A stretch of DNA of 64,000 nt from JAJPKK01 sp963787675 (GTDB taxonomy: Bacteria > Pseudomonadota > Alphaproteobacteria > Rhizobiales > Xanthobacteraceae), in NCBI GenBank assembly GCA_963787675.1, contig CAWBDV010000003.1:248001-312000 (forward strand), read 5' to 3'. Every line of letters starts with the position of its first letter. The stretch's first letter is position 1. The notes below the pieces were generated by a model that saw only the letters and a program-made list of their open reading frames with translations, had not been told where the DNA came from and did no database searches. This document shows positions 33,476-42,067 of this stretch, piece by piece. Position numbers and translations under genes: made by a program.

Positions 33476-33507
33476 CCGATTGCGGTACGCGAGCGGCCGT
33501 CAATCGG
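33476..33507. terminator. Stem-loop between convergent genes, possible bidirectional terminator
   Basis: CCGATTG-CGG and CCG-t-CAATCGG form a stem with one bulge around an 11-base loop, located exactly at the junction of the binding-protein stop (33475) and the convergent serine-hydrolase stop (33500). No T-run is present. Confidence 0.35.
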
Positions 33508-34654
33508 GCAATGCTCCGAGCGGCGGCCACCGGTAAACTGTTGCGGCACGGCGGATGAGCGCTGTCGCGAGGGTGGTGCCGTTGTCGGAGCCGGTCATCA
33601 CGACGATGCCTTGGCCGGCCTCCGGAAAGATCAGCATGTAGGCTTGGTAGCCGATGTTCTGACCTCGCTTCATCAGCACCACGCTTTGTCCCGATCCGGC
33701 AACCGCACCGCCAAGGCCGTACGGACCGCCATTCTGGGGTTTCAGCATTTCGATCGCCGTCGTGCGGCTGAGGAGGGGATTTTCCTCACCGCGATAGGCT
33801 CGCGCGATTTCGATCAAAAGCTGTGCGAGGTCGGTCGGCGTCGACCACAATCCGCCGGCGGCAAGCTCCGGCACAACCCGCCAGCCGCCCGGCAACGCGC
33901 GCCGATCCCGGTAATGGCCTTGCGCCGCCCGCGGCGTGAGCGCGGTCGAGAGCGGCTGGGCAAACGTGCTGTCCGCCATATGCGCCGGTTCGAAGATCAG
34001 ATCGCTGAGGGCATCATCGAACGAACTGCGGGTTTTCGCTTCGATGAGGGCTTGAACGATCTCATACCCCCCACCCGAATAGGCGTAGCGGCTCCCCGGC
34101 GCATAGACCACGCGAACCGGCGGCGAGTTCGCCGGCGGCGCGCCATCGAGGATTTGCTTGAGATCGGGGAGCCGTGCTCCCGGTTCGTAGCCGAGATAGC
34201 CTGGGACACCGATGCCGGCGGTCATGCTCAACAGATCGCGCAACGTCACGGGATGACGGGCAGTCAGATCGTTCTGCGGCACGTGCCACATCGCGAGATC
34301 ATCATTGACGTTGCGATCGAGACCGAGCCGGCCCTGTTCGACAAGTCGCAGCGTTGCGACGGCGGTCACGAGCTTCGAGAGGGAGGCGGCCTGATAGATC
34401 GTGCGGGTCGAGGCGTCGCCCCAGGCGCGCGTCCAGGACAGTTTGCCGTGGTCGATCAGCGCGACGCTGACCGAGGGGATTTTCAGCGTGGCAAGCGCGT
34501 CGGAAAGATCGAGCAGGGACGCCTTGGCCGCACCCGGCTCGACGATCTCAAGCCCGCGTTCGATATCCGAAGGGCTCGCGACCGGCTGGGCGGACAGTGG
34601 GCCGGAAAGGCATTGCAACAGCAGGACGGCGAAAGCGGGCCTCGTCCACTTCAT
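33500..34654 (-). CDS. Exported serine hydrolase, class C beta-lactamase fold
   Basis: 384 aa with signal peptide MKWTRPAFAVLLLQCLSGPLSAQ. The beta-lactamase/transpeptidase-like motif SxxK is Ser91-Lys94 (QAASLSKLV). The second motif is Tyr-Ser-Gly in RYAYSGGGYEIVQALIE, as in EstB-type esterases and DD-peptidase relatives. The C-terminal GQNIGYQAYMLIFPEAGQGIVVMT holds the third-motif strand. It is probably a periplasmic esterase or D-amino-acid hydrolase; true beta-lactamase activity is unlikely from the motif variant. It is 34 bases downstream of a TctC-like gene on the same strand, possibly one unit. Confidence 0.87.
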   Translation of the reverse strand: MKWTRPAFAVLLLQCLSGPLSAQPVASPSDIERGLEIVEPGAAKASLLDLSDALATLKIPSVSVALIDHGKLSWTRAWGDASTRTIYQAASLSKLVTAVATLRLVEQGRLGLDRNVNDDLAMWHVPQNDLTARHPVTLRDLLSMTAGIGVPGYLGYEPGARLPDLKQILDGAPPANSPPVRVVYAPGSRYAYSGGGYEIVQALIEAKTRSSFDDALSDLIFEPAHMADSTFAQPLSTALTPRAAQGHYRDRRALPGGWRVVPELAAGGLWSTPTDLAQLLIEIARAYRGEENPLLSRTTAIEMLKPQNGGPYGLGGAVAGSGQSVVLMKRGQNIGYQAYMLIFPEAGQGIVVMTGSDNGTTLATALIRRAATVYRWPPLGALPD

Positions 34655-34688
34655 CGCGAGCGTCCCACGGCCGGCTGCACTCGCGCGT

Positions 34689-35666
34689 TCATTCCGCCCT
34701 TGCGCCGGCCGCCTTGACGACCTTGCCCCACTTTTCAGTTTCCGCGGTCATGAAGTCGCCGAACGCCGCCGACGTGAGCATCATGGGCGCGGTGCCGATT
34801 TCGCTCAAGCGCGCCTTGATCGCAGGGTTCGAAAGGCCAGCATTGATCTCGCGATTGAGCGTGTCGATGATTGCGCGCGGCGTGCCCTTTGGCACGCCGA
34901 TACCGGACCATGAACTCAATTCGTATCCGGGCACGGCATCACTGACCGGCGGAACGTCGGGCAGCCCCTCCCAGCGCGACAGCAATGTCTCGCCGAGCGG
35001 GCGCACCTTGCCGGACTTGATATGCTCCACCGATCCGGGCGGGGTGCAGAACATCGCTTGCACCTGTCCGCCGATGATGTCGATCAGCGCCGGCGCCTCG
35101 CCGCGATAGGGAACGTGCACCATGTTGATGCCCGTCATCATCTTGAACAGTTCCCACGAAAGATGACTTGAGGTGCCGGTGCCGAACGACGCCATGCTCA
35201 GCTTCTTCCCATTCGTGCGCGCGTAGGCGATGAACTTGGCCGTCGTCCTGAACGGCAACGTCGGATCCGCGACGAGCACCAGCGGGTATTTTACAAACCC
35301 GGCGACCGGCTCGATGTCGCGCAAGAAGTTGAAGGGAAGCAAGTCATAGAACGTGGCGTTGACGGCGTTCGAGCCCGTCGCCACAAGCAGGGTGTAGCCA
35401 TCGGGCGGCGCATTGATCGCGGTCTGCGCCGCAATATTGGACCCGGCGCCGGGCCGATTTTCGGTGATGACTGACTGGCCGAGGCGATCCGACAGCCACT
35501 GGCCCATGATGCGGGCAACGATGTCGGTTGCTCCGCCGGGCGGAAAACCCACAACGAGGCGCACCGGGCGGGACGGATAGGCCTGCGCGCGGGCCGTGCG
35601 CGCGATGGCAGGCGCCGCGCCGGCTGCGGCGACGAGTGGCAAGACGCGACGACGCGAAAGCTTCAT
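34689..35666 (-). CDS. TctC/Bug-family periplasmic substrate-binding protein
   Basis: 325 aa from the ATG at 35666 (GGGGAG upstream); the frame to 35864 runs into a repeat and is rejected. A Tat-like signal MKLSRRRVLPLVAAAGAAPAIARTARA precedes YPSRPVRLVVGFPPGGATDIVARIMGQWLSDRLGQSVITENRPGAGSN, the standard Bug N-terminus. MVHVPYRGEAPALIDIIGGQV and VPPVSDAVPGYELSSWSGIGVPKGTP follow. No TctAB permease is nearby. It probably senses or shuttles a carboxylate; the downstream serine hydrolase may act on the same compound. Confidence 0.9.
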   Translation of the reverse strand: MKLSRRRVLPLVAAAGAAPAIARTARAQAYPSRPVRLVVGFPPGGATDIVARIMGQWLSDRLGQSVITENRPGAGSNIAAQTAINAPPDGYTLLVATGSNAVNATFYDLLPFNFLRDIEPVAGFVKYPLVLVADPTLPFRTTAKFIAYARTNGKKLSMASFGTGTSSHLSWELFKMMTGINMVHVPYRGEAPALIDIIGGQVQAMFCTPPGSVEHIKSGKVRPLGETLLSRWEGLPDVPPVSDAVPGYELSSWSGIGVPKGTPRAIIDTLNREINAGLSNPAIKARLSEIGTAPMMLTSAAFGDFMTAETEKWGKVVKAAGARAE

Positions 35667-35782
35667 GGGGCTCCCCGGAAAAGGACGGCGCTTGGACGTC
35701 GGAACGACCAAGCAAAATAAGTATCTCAAGCTGATTGAAGCTATCATCTTGCCAAGTGGTTTCAAAGAAAATGCCCGCTGCC

Positions 35783-35881
35783 CGTCGTCATGCCCGCGCT
35801 TGTCGCGGGCATCCACGTCTTTCTTTCGGTGTTTCTGCGCGGAAGGCGTGGATGGCCGGGACAAGCCCGGCCATGACGACG
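35783..35881. repeat. Two-hairpin intergenic repeat (cgtcgtcatgcccgcgc..ggccatgacgacg)
   Basis: Ends CGTCGTCATG and CATGACGACG are inverted. Inner hairpins are GCCCGCGcttgtCGCGGGC and GGCCGGGacaagCCCGGCC, with atccacgtct and its near-inverse aggcgtggat. It lies in the divergent gap between the TctC-like gene and the enamidase-like gene. The rest of this 274-bp gap shows no other feature. Confidence 0.85.
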
Positions 35882-35940
35882 GAGGTGCTTCAAGACGAAC
35901 GGAATCCGCTCTAACGTGCGGCCGTCACGGGACCACAAAC

Positions 35941-37137
35941 ATGCGTTTGGCCATTACCAATATCGGCACGATCGTTTCCGGCGACTGGCGCGCGCCGCTC
36001 GCCGGTGGCGACACGATCATCACGCAGGATGCGAAGATCGAGACCGTCGGCACTGCCTCGGCGAGCGATGTGTCGGCCTGCGACGTCGTCATCGATGCTG
36101 ACGGGGCGACCGCCATCCCCGGCCTCATCGACTCGCACGTGCACATCACGTTCGGCGATTACACCCCGCGCCAGCAGACGGTTGGCTTTCTCGAAAGCTA
36201 CGTCCATGGCGGCGTCACCACCGCGATCAGCGCGTCCGAAGTCCATGTGCCGGGGCGGCCGCGCGATGCGGAGGGGGTCAAGGCGCTCGCAGTCGCCGCG
36301 CACAAATGCTTCGAGCACTACCGGCCGGGCGGCATGACCGTTCATGCCGGCTCCGTCATCCTTGAGCCGGGGCTTAGCGGGAACGATCTCGGCGAGATCG
36401 CGAAGAAGGGCGTCTGGCTCGCCAAGGCCGGCTTCGGCGCTTTTGCCAGCGCCTACGAATACGCGCCGCTGATCGCGGCGGCGCGCGCGCACGACATGAT
36501 CACGACCGTCCACACCGGCGGCTCGTCAATTCCGGGCTCAGGCGCCATCACCGGCGATCATCTGCTGGCGCTCAGGCCGCATGTGTCCTTTCACATCAAC
36601 GGCGGTCCGACGGCGATGCCCGACTGGGATTTCGAGCGCATCATCCGCGAGAGCGACATCGCGCTGCAGATCTGCACCGCCGGCAATCTGCGCACGGCGC
36701 TGTTCTGCGCGGGCCTCGCGCAAAAGCTCGGCGCCTTCGATCGCCTCATCATCGCGACCGACACGCCGACCGGCAGCGGCATCATGCCCCTCGGCATGCT
36801 CTACACCATCGCGCATATCGCAAGCCTCGCCGGCATCGCACCGGAGCTCGCCATCGCCGCCGCGACGGGCAGCAACGCGCGCGTCTATCGCCTCGATTGC
36901 GGCGTGTTGAGCGCCGGCAAGGCGGCCGACATTGTCCTCATCGACGCGCCCGACGGCGGAACCCAAAGCGACGCGCTCTCGGCGATACGCAACGGCGATA
37001 TCGCCGCCATCGGCGCCGTGATCAGCGCTGGCGAGCCGCGCTTCGTCGGCCGCAGCCGCAACACGCCCGCCACCACGCGAACCATCCGCGTCGCCGCCTG
37101 CCGCCTCCCGCGCGACTTTTCCGGCGCGAAGCATTGA
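35941..37137 (+). CDS. Enamidase-like amidohydrolase
   Basis: 398 aa from the ATG at 35941; the upstream frame to 35596 crosses the repeat. Amidohydrolase metal residues: His66 and His68 (LIDSHVHI), His191 (TVHTGGSSIPGSG), His218 (SFHINGGPTA) and Asp274 (IATDTPTGSG). The whole chain reads like enamidase of Eubacterium barkeri nicotinate fermentation as I remember it (FGDYTPRQQT, HGGVTTAISASE, HVPGRPRDAEG.KALA, PLGML..IASLAGI). The bridging ligand there is a Glu; Lys162 (VWLAKAG) appears at that place here. Enamidase opens the 6-oxo-tetrahydronicotinate ring and deaminates it. It stands alone here. Confidence 0.82.
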   Translation: MRLAITNIGTIVSGDWRAPLAGGDTIITQDAKIETVGTASASDVSACDVVIDADGATAIPGLIDSHVHITFGDYTPRQQTVGFLESYVHGGVTTAISASEVHVPGRPRDAEGVKALAVAAHKCFEHYRPGGMTVHAGSVILEPGLSGNDLGEIAKKGVWLAKAGFGAFASAYEYAPLIAAARAHDMITTVHTGGSSIPGSGAITGDHLLALRPHVSFHINGGPTAMPDWDFERIIRESDIALQICTAGNLRTALFCAGLAQKLGAFDRLIIATDTPTGSGIMPLGMLYTIAHIASLAGIAPELAIAAATGSNARVYRLDCGVLSAGKAADIVLIDAPDGGTQSDALSAIRNGDIAAIGAVISAGEPRFVGRSRNTPATTRTIRVAACRLPRDFSGAKH

Positions 37138-37210
37138 GGGGGGCGGCGTCCTCAAAGACGAGCATCGCGGAATCCGCGGCAATAGCGCTGGCTGACATCG
37201 TCGGTGGAAA

Positions 37211-37882
37211 TCAGCCTGTCGCCGGCGTGCGCAGCACCGCGTACTGCGCGTAGCCGCGGTAGGGGCGGCTGATGACGAGCGCGGTGCCAAGAGCGGTGCC
37301 AGGAGCGGCGCTGCGTGCTCGCAACGCGACTTCGAGGTCGTCCACCGGCGTGACGTGAAACTGAGCGAGCCAGGTGCGCAGCAGCCGGCGGAATGTCCCC
37401 GGCAAGTGCTCCTGGCCGCCGAAATCGACAATATGCAGTTCGCCGCCTGGCGGGAGCGCCGCCGTCGCGACGTCGAGCGCGGCCCGCCAATCAGGGATCA
37501 TCGACAGGCTGTACGACATGAAGATGCGCGCAAATGCCGTGTCGCCGAACGCGGCAAGGCTCTCGCGTCGCGTTGCGTCGCCTTGTGCGAGGCGGATGCG
37601 CCCGGCAAGTCCCGCGCGGGCAACAGAAGTTGCGGCGGTCGAGAGCATCGCCGTCGAGACGTCGAGGCCGAAGAAACGCGCCTGCGGATAGCGGTGTGCT
37701 GCGGCGATGAGGTTTCGGCCGGTGCCGCAACCGATTTCGAGCACGGCATCGCCCTGACAGGGTCGCAGGCTCGCGATCATCGGGTCGCGGCCCAACAGGT
37801 AATATTTGCGCGTCGCGTTGTAGACGTGGCGCTGATGCCGGTAGATCCGGTCCATCAGGCCGGCGGCGGCGACAGTCGTCAT
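37211..37882 (-). CDS. btaB: BtaB: SAM-dependent N-methyltransferase of betaine lipid (DGTS) synthesis
   Basis: 223 aa from the ATG at 37882, overlapping the BtaA stop in ATGA. Class I methyltransferase motif VLEIGCGTGRNL (motif I), FFGLDVSTAML (motif II), QGDATRRES and the start DRIYRHQRHVYNATRKYYLLGRDPMI, which is typical of BtaB. It methylates the homoserine amino group of diacylglyceryl-homoserine three times to give DGTS. Membrane lipid with no phosphorus replaces phospholipids in phosphate starvation. Identification rests on the sequence together with adjacent btaA. Confidence 0.92.
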   Translation of the reverse strand: MTTVAAAGLMDRIYRHQRHVYNATRKYYLLGRDPMIASLRPCQGDAVLEIGCGTGRNLIAAAHRYPQARFFGLDVSTAMLSTAATSVARAGLAGRIRLAQGDATRRESLAAFGDTAFARIFMSYSLSMIPDWRAALDVATAALPPGGELHIVDFGGQEHLPGTFRRLLRTWLAQFHVTPVDDLEVALRARSAAPGTALGTALVISRPYRGYAQYAVLRTPATG

Positions 37883-39099
37883 GCGTCGAGGACGTAGAGG
37901 TGAAACCCGCCGTAGATCGCCGAGCGGTCGCGTTTCGAGAGGTCCTGCGATTTCTCCGCTTCGTAACGCCATCGCCGCAGCACGGCGTCGTCGACACGCC
38001 CCGGCAGCAGGCTCGGCGCCGCGGCGGTGCGGAAGATCACGCGCGCGCCCGGCCGTGCGGTGCGGGTGATCTCGCGCCACAGATCGTTGAGCTGGACGTC
38101 CGACATCCAGTCCTGGGCATCGAGCAGCACGTAGCGATCAAGCGAGCGATCGGGGCGGCTCGCGAGATATTCCGTGAACGAGCGGTTGAGCACTTCGACG
38201 CGGTCGGCGCGAGAACGGATGGCATCGAAATGGGTGCGCATCAGGTAGGGCGGCAACGGCCCATCGGCGCGCTCCGCATAGGCGCGGCCGAACGCCTGCC
38301 AGGCGAAATAATTTTCGTCGAGCGAAAATCCGCAGGAGAGCCGCTCGACCCGCTCGCGCAGCACGGATGCCATCTCGGGGGCACCGGCGCCGAGCGAGGC
38401 GTATTGCGCCGGCGGAATGCCGAGGCCGTAGAGCGAGAGTTGGTTCGCCGTTGCCCAGCGCACCAGCGGCTTGGAGAACAACGGCTCGATCGACGTCTCG
38501 AAAAATGCCCGCTGCTCGTCGAGCGAGCGCGCGTGCAAAATATGGCTCAAGTCGACGCCGTGGACGCGAGCGACCAGATGGCTCAGCCCGATGGCGTGGC
38601 CCAGCAGGCCATGGCGGTAGACGTTCCGGGTAAACATCGAGATGCGGCGGCGTCCGAAACCGGCGGCGCTGCGCGCCTCCCAATAGGCGCGCGTCTCGCG
38701 GTCGAGATGCGGCGCGAGGAAGCGCCAATATGCCGCGATGTTGTCGGCTTCGTCGGCGGCGCCGAAAAAACGGTAGAACGCCTGCCACGACGGCAGATTT
38801 TGCGCGGCCGCAAGCTTGAGGCGGGCAAGCGCCACATGGGCGCGGGCGAGATCGAGAGCCGTGATCCGGCCCGGATCGGCGATCAGATAGGACAGGATGT
38901 TGCAGCCGCCCGACGCGATCGCCACGACGTGGCAGTCCGGCGTCAGCGCCAGCGCCTCCATGTCGACCTCGGGGTCTTCCCATATCTGCGGGTAGACGAG
39001 CCCCTTGAAGGCGAAGGTGAACAGGATTTCGAGGAGGCCGGTGGTGGACAGCGCGCGATTGCGTCGCACTGCCTGGTTGAGGCGCCGGCGCGCCGCCAT
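37879..39099 (-). CDS. btaA: BtaA: SAM:diacylglycerol 3-amino-3-carboxypropyltransferase (DUF3419)
   Basis: 406 aa from the ATG at 39099; a TTG at 39117 preceded by GGGGA is an alternative. DUF3419 landmarks: FTFAFKGLVYPQIWEDPEVDMEALAL, a SAM-binding VVAIASGGCNILSYL, ITALDLARAHVALARLKL, and the second SAM-like half YVLLDAQDWMSDVQLNDLWREITRTARPGARVIFRTAA. It transfers the aminocarboxypropyl group of SAM to diacylglycerol, making diacylglyceryl-homoserine, the substrate of BtaB. A Pho-box-like sequence lies about 76 bases upstream. Confidence 0.93.
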   Translation of the reverse strand: MAARRRLNQAVRRNRALSTTGLLEILFTFAFKGLVYPQIWEDPEVDMEALALTPDCHVVAIASGGCNILSYLIADPGRITALDLARAHVALARLKLAAAQNLPSWQAFYRFFGAADEADNIAAYWRFLAPHLDRETRAYWEARSAAGFGRRRISMFTRNVYRHGLLGHAIGLSHLVARVHGVDLSHILHARSLDEQRAFFETSIEPLFSKPLVRWATANQLSLYGLGIPPAQYASLGAGAPEMASVLRERVERLSCGFSLDENYFAWQAFGRAYAERADGPLPPYLMRTHFDAIRSRADRVEVLNRSFTEYLASRPDRSLDRYVLLDAQDWMSDVQLNDLWREITRTARPGARVIFRTAAAPSLLPGRVDDAVLRRWRYEAEKSQDLSKRDRSAIYGGFHLYVLDA

Positions 39100-39174
39100 T
39101 TTAGTGCCCGGACTCAAAGCGTTTCCCCGTCAGCGGCAGGCCGCGAATCGTGGCGGGATTAAGCATCGCTGCGC

Positions 39175-39192
39175 ATGTAGGTTTGATGACGG
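39175..39192 (-). promoter_or_regulatory. Candidate Pho box upstream of btaAB
   Basis: Read on the minus strand: CCGTCAT-CAAA-CCTACAT. Against the PhoB consensus CTGTCAT-N4-CTGTCAT the first half matches 6 of 7 and the second 5 of 7, with the right 4-base spacer. It is about 76 bases upstream of the btaA ATG, and btaAB is PhoB-controlled in Sinorhizobium. The divergent YbhN-like gene starts 145 bases on the other side and could share control. Confidence 0.55.
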
Positions 39193-39336
39193 TTCGCCCG
39201 CTACCACGGAACGTTGTCGCATTCCTGTCGCTTGAGGTGGCGTAAATCACGCGGCGCCGGCTGACGATTCGCAAGCAATTACAGTGATCGCCAGCAATTT
39301 CGCCGTCTTGTTTGACCTTCTTTGGGGCGGTGACGT

Positions 39337-40383
39337 TTGGCTCTTCGACTTTTGCACAAGGCCAGGGCACTCACGGCCCGCTTCCAATGGAACTGGATCG
39401 GCTTCGCGCTCAGCTCAATAGTCGTCGTGGTGTCGATCCTTGTGCTGGTGCACATTCTCGCCGGCATCAATCCCGCGAAGGTATGGGCGCATGTGCAGGC
39501 GATGCCCGCAGGCAATATCGCCCGCGCGGTGCTCTTCATCGCCGCCGCTTACGCGACACTGACCTGCTACGATCTCTTCGCGCTGCGCACGATCGGGATT
39601 CGTCACGTGCCTTATCGGGTGGCCGCGTTCGCAAGTTTCACGAGCTATGCGATCGGCCACAACATCGGCGCGACCGCGTTTTCCGGCGGCGCCATCCGCT
39701 ACCGCATCTACTCGCAGTTCGGGCTCACGGTCGTTGATGTCGCCAAGGTCTGCTTTCTCACCGGACTGACCTTCTGGCTCGGCAATCTCGCGGTGCTCGG
39801 AACGGGGATGATCTATCATCCGGACGCACCCGCCCGCATCCTTGAGTTGCCGCCCGATGTTGTACGCGCACTTGGCATCGCAGCCCTGGTGCTGCTCGTC
39901 GTCTACGTGACTTATGCGGCGGGCAGTCAGCGTTCGATCGGCGTCAAGGATTGGCGCGTCAATTTGCCGAGCGGCCGCTCGACGCTGATCCAGGTCGGCA
40001 TTGCAGTGGTCGACCTCGGCTGCTCATCGCTCGCGATGTGGAGCTTGATGCCGGCCGCCTCCAACGGAGCCACCGGGGTTGACGGGTTTTTTACCGTGGC
40101 GGTCGCGTTCATCTCGGCGACGCTGCTTGGCTTCGCGAGCCACGCGCCAGGCTCGCTTGGCGTGTTCGACGCCGCCATGCTGCTGGCACTGCCGCAGATC
40201 GGCAAGGAGGAACTCGTCGCCGGCCTGCTCTTGTTCCGCGCGCTCTATTTCATGGTGCCGTTTGCGGTTGCGCTCCTCACCATGGGTTTCTGGGAGGCGT
40301 CGCATATGTTCCGCCGCGGGTCTTCGCAAAGCAATTTCGGTCTCGATCGTAGCCCGGATGAGCGAGGCGACATCCGGGATTAG
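39337..40383 (+). CDS. YbhN/UPF0104-family (lysylphosphatidylglycerol synthase-like) membrane protein
   Basis: 348 aa. The start is TTG at 39337: an in-frame TGA lies two codons before, no ATG occurs in the conserved N-terminus, and GGGGCGG is upstream. Multiple transmembrane segments are seen, with the family stretch FTSYAIGHNIGATAFSGGAIRYRIYS and the late ATLLGFASHAPGSLGVFDAAML. It equals the flippase-like membrane half of MprF without the lysyl-transferase domain. The last 11 residues (RSPDERGDIRD) come from an intergenic repeat that provides the stop. Divergence from btaAB suggests a role with membrane lipids (inference). Confidence 0.85.
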   Translation: MALRLLHKARALTARFQWNWIGFALSSIVVVVSILVLVHILAGINPAKVWAHVQAMPAGNIARAVLFIAAAYATLTCYDLFALRTIGIRHVPYRVAAFASFTSYAIGHNIGATAFSGGAIRYRIYSQFGLTVVDVAKVCFLTGLTFWLGNLAVLGTGMIYHPDAPARILELPPDVVRALGIAALVLLVVYVTYAAGSQRSIGVKDWRVNLPSGRSTLIQVGIAVVDLGCSSLAMWSLMPAASNGATGVDGFFTVAVAFISATLLGFASHAPGSLGVFDAAMLLALPQIGKEELVAGLLLFRALYFMVPFAVALLTMGFWEASHMFRRGSSQSNFGLDRSPDERGDIRD

Positions 40384-40471
40384 CCTCGCCAGCTATGACG
40401 TCGCCCCGGATATCGCGGAGCCTGTCATCGGGCCCGCCGGAGGCGGGACCCGTTGGCTCATCCGGGCTACG
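40349..40471. repeat. gtagcccggatgagcg..gctcatccgggctac repeat, overlapping a gene end
   Basis: Ends GTAGCCCGGATGAG and CTCATCCGGGCTAC are perfect inverted arms of 14; the middle has gacatccggg and ccccggatatc and gggcccgccggaggcgggaccc. The left arm encodes the C-terminus and stop of the YbhN-like protein. A half copy is at 57023-57052. The remaining gap to the MFS gene (40472-40594) holds nothing else I recognise. Confidence 0.88.
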
Positions 40472-40594
40472 TGTAATCCTCATAGCTTGCTCCTGACTCC
40501 ATTGACCTCCTTTGATGGCGCGCGATATCAGCGGGCGGCAACGCCGTGCCGCCGGGGATCGTTTTTAAGCAATCAAGGACAGCGTGATTAGTTG

Positions 40595-42067
40595 ATGGAC
40601 AAACCCGCCCGGCCCAGTCCGGTGATCGCGCTGCTCGTCGCCGGCGCGCTGTTCATGGAGCAGCTCGACGGCACGGTGATCGCGACCGCACTGCCGCAGA
40701 TGGCCCAATCCTTCGGCGTTGCAGCGGTCGACGTCAACATCGGCATCTCGGCTTATCTCCTCACCGTCGCGGTGTTCATTCCGGCAAGCGGTTGGGTCAC
40801 CGATCGGTTCGGCGCTCGCACCGTCTTCGCGAGCGCGATCGCGGTGTTCACCCTGTCCTCGGTGCTGTGTGCCATGAGCGGCTCGCTCACGGTCTTTACG
40901 CTCGCGCGCATCGCGCAGGGCGTCGGCGGCGCCATGATGGTGCCGGTCGGCCGGCTGATCGTGCTGCGCACGACGGAGAAGGAATACCTGATCCGGGCGA
41001 TCGCCTTGCTGACCTGGCCTGCGCTGGCCGCGCCGGTGCTCGGGCCGCCGCTCGGCGGTTTCATCACGACCTACAGCTCGTGGCCCTGGATCTTCCTGCT
41101 CAACGTTCCGCTCGGGCTCATCGGACTGGGGCTCGCGATTGTGCTGATCCCGAACACGCGCGGCGAGGCGAAAGGCCGGTTCGACTGGACCGGATTCCTC
41201 CTCGCCGGGCTCGCGAGCTTCGGGGTGATGTACAGCCTCGAGACGTTCGCGCGTAATCGCCTCGATTGGTTCATCACGCTTCCGCTGTTCGGCTTGAGCG
41301 TTGCCACCGGCGTCTACGCGGTGCGCCACGCATTGCGCGCTGCCCATCCGCTGATCAATCTCTCGCCGTTTCGTGTCCCGAGCTTTGCGATCACGGTCAC
41401 CGGCGGCGTTGCGTTCCGCACGGCGATCAGCGCGGCACCGTTCCTGTTGCCGCTGATGTTCCAGCTCGGCTTCGGCTTCGACCCGTTCTACTCCGGCCTG
41501 CTGCTGCTCGGCGTGTTTGCCGGCAATCTCGGCATGAAGCCGGCCACCAACCTCGTGCTCGGCAGGTTCGGCTTCCGCCCGACGTTGATCTGGAACGGCC
41601 TTCTTGCCGTCGCGACCGTTTTCGCCTGCGGGTTCATCACTGCCACGACGCCGGTGATCGTCATCCTGGCGCTCCTTTTCGCGAGCGGGCTCACCCGGTC
41701 GATGGAGTTCACCACGATCAATGCGCTGAGCTTCGGCGATCTCGACCACGCCCGCATGAGCGGCGCCAACACGCTGTTCAGCATGCTGCAGCAGATGGGA
41801 AACGCTTTGGGCGTTGCCGGCGGCGCGATCCTGCTGCGCATGGCGGCGCTGACCCATGGCGGCGAAGCCGGCGCGACCGTCGGCGATTTCCACATGGCTT
41901 TCTGGGGCGTCGCGCTCATCGGCTTCGCCGGCATCTGGCACTTCCGCCGTCTGCCGCTCGAAGCCGGCGCCTCGCTGCAGGCGAAGAAAGCGCCTGCATC
42001 CTCCCCTCCTGCACCCTCCCCTGAAGGGGGAGGGTCGGATCGCCAACGGCGATCCGGGGTGGGGTGA
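40595..42067 (+). CDS. MFS drug/proton antiporter, DHA2 (EmrB/QacA) type
   Basis: 490 aa from the ATG at 40595 (a TTG lies just before). About 14 transmembrane segments are seen. Conserved features include LFMEQLDGTVIATALPQMAQSFG in TM1 (motif D1), motif A SGWVTDRFGART, motif C-like LTWPALAAPVLGPPLGGFI, and FDWTGFLLAGLASF. EmrB-like pumps export hydrophobic drugs, often with an EmrA partner, which is absent here. Residues about 470-490 (Pro/Ser- and Gly-rich, ending DRQRRSGVG) are encoded by the intergenic repeat at 42001-42171 and are not part of the family. Confidence 0.9.
   Translation: MDKPARPSPVIALLVAGALFMEQLDGTVIATALPQMAQSFGVAAVDVNIGISAYLLTVAVFIPASGWVTDRFGARTVFASAIAVFTLSSVLCAMSGSLTVFTLARIAQGVGGAMMVPVGRLIVLRTTEKEYLIRAIALLTWPALAAPVLGPPLGGFITTYSSWPWIFLLNVPLGLIGLGLAIVLIPNTRGEAKGRFDWTGFLLAGLASFGVMYSLETFARNRLDWFITLPLFGLSVATGVYAVRHALRAAHPLINLSPFRVPSFAITVTGGVAFRTAISAAPFLLPLMFQLGFGFDPFYSGLLLLGVFAGNLGMKPATNLVLGRFGFRPTLIWNGLLAVATVFACGFITATTPVIVILALLFASGLTRSMEFTTINALSFGDLDHARMSGANTLFSMLQQMGNALGVAGGAILLRMAALTHGGEAGATVGDFHMAFWGVALIGFAGIWHFRRLPLEAGASLQAKKAPASSPPAPSPEGGGSDRQRRSGVG

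Noticed and set aside
33500..34654. Antibiotic-resistance beta-lactamase
   Set aside because: The second motif is Tyr-Ser-Gly and the overall pattern is that of esterase/DD-peptidase relatives, so a resistance role is not supported.
35596..35940. Extension of the enamidase-like frame
   Set aside because: It runs through the divergent gene's start and a palindromic repeat; the domain starts cleanly at 35941.
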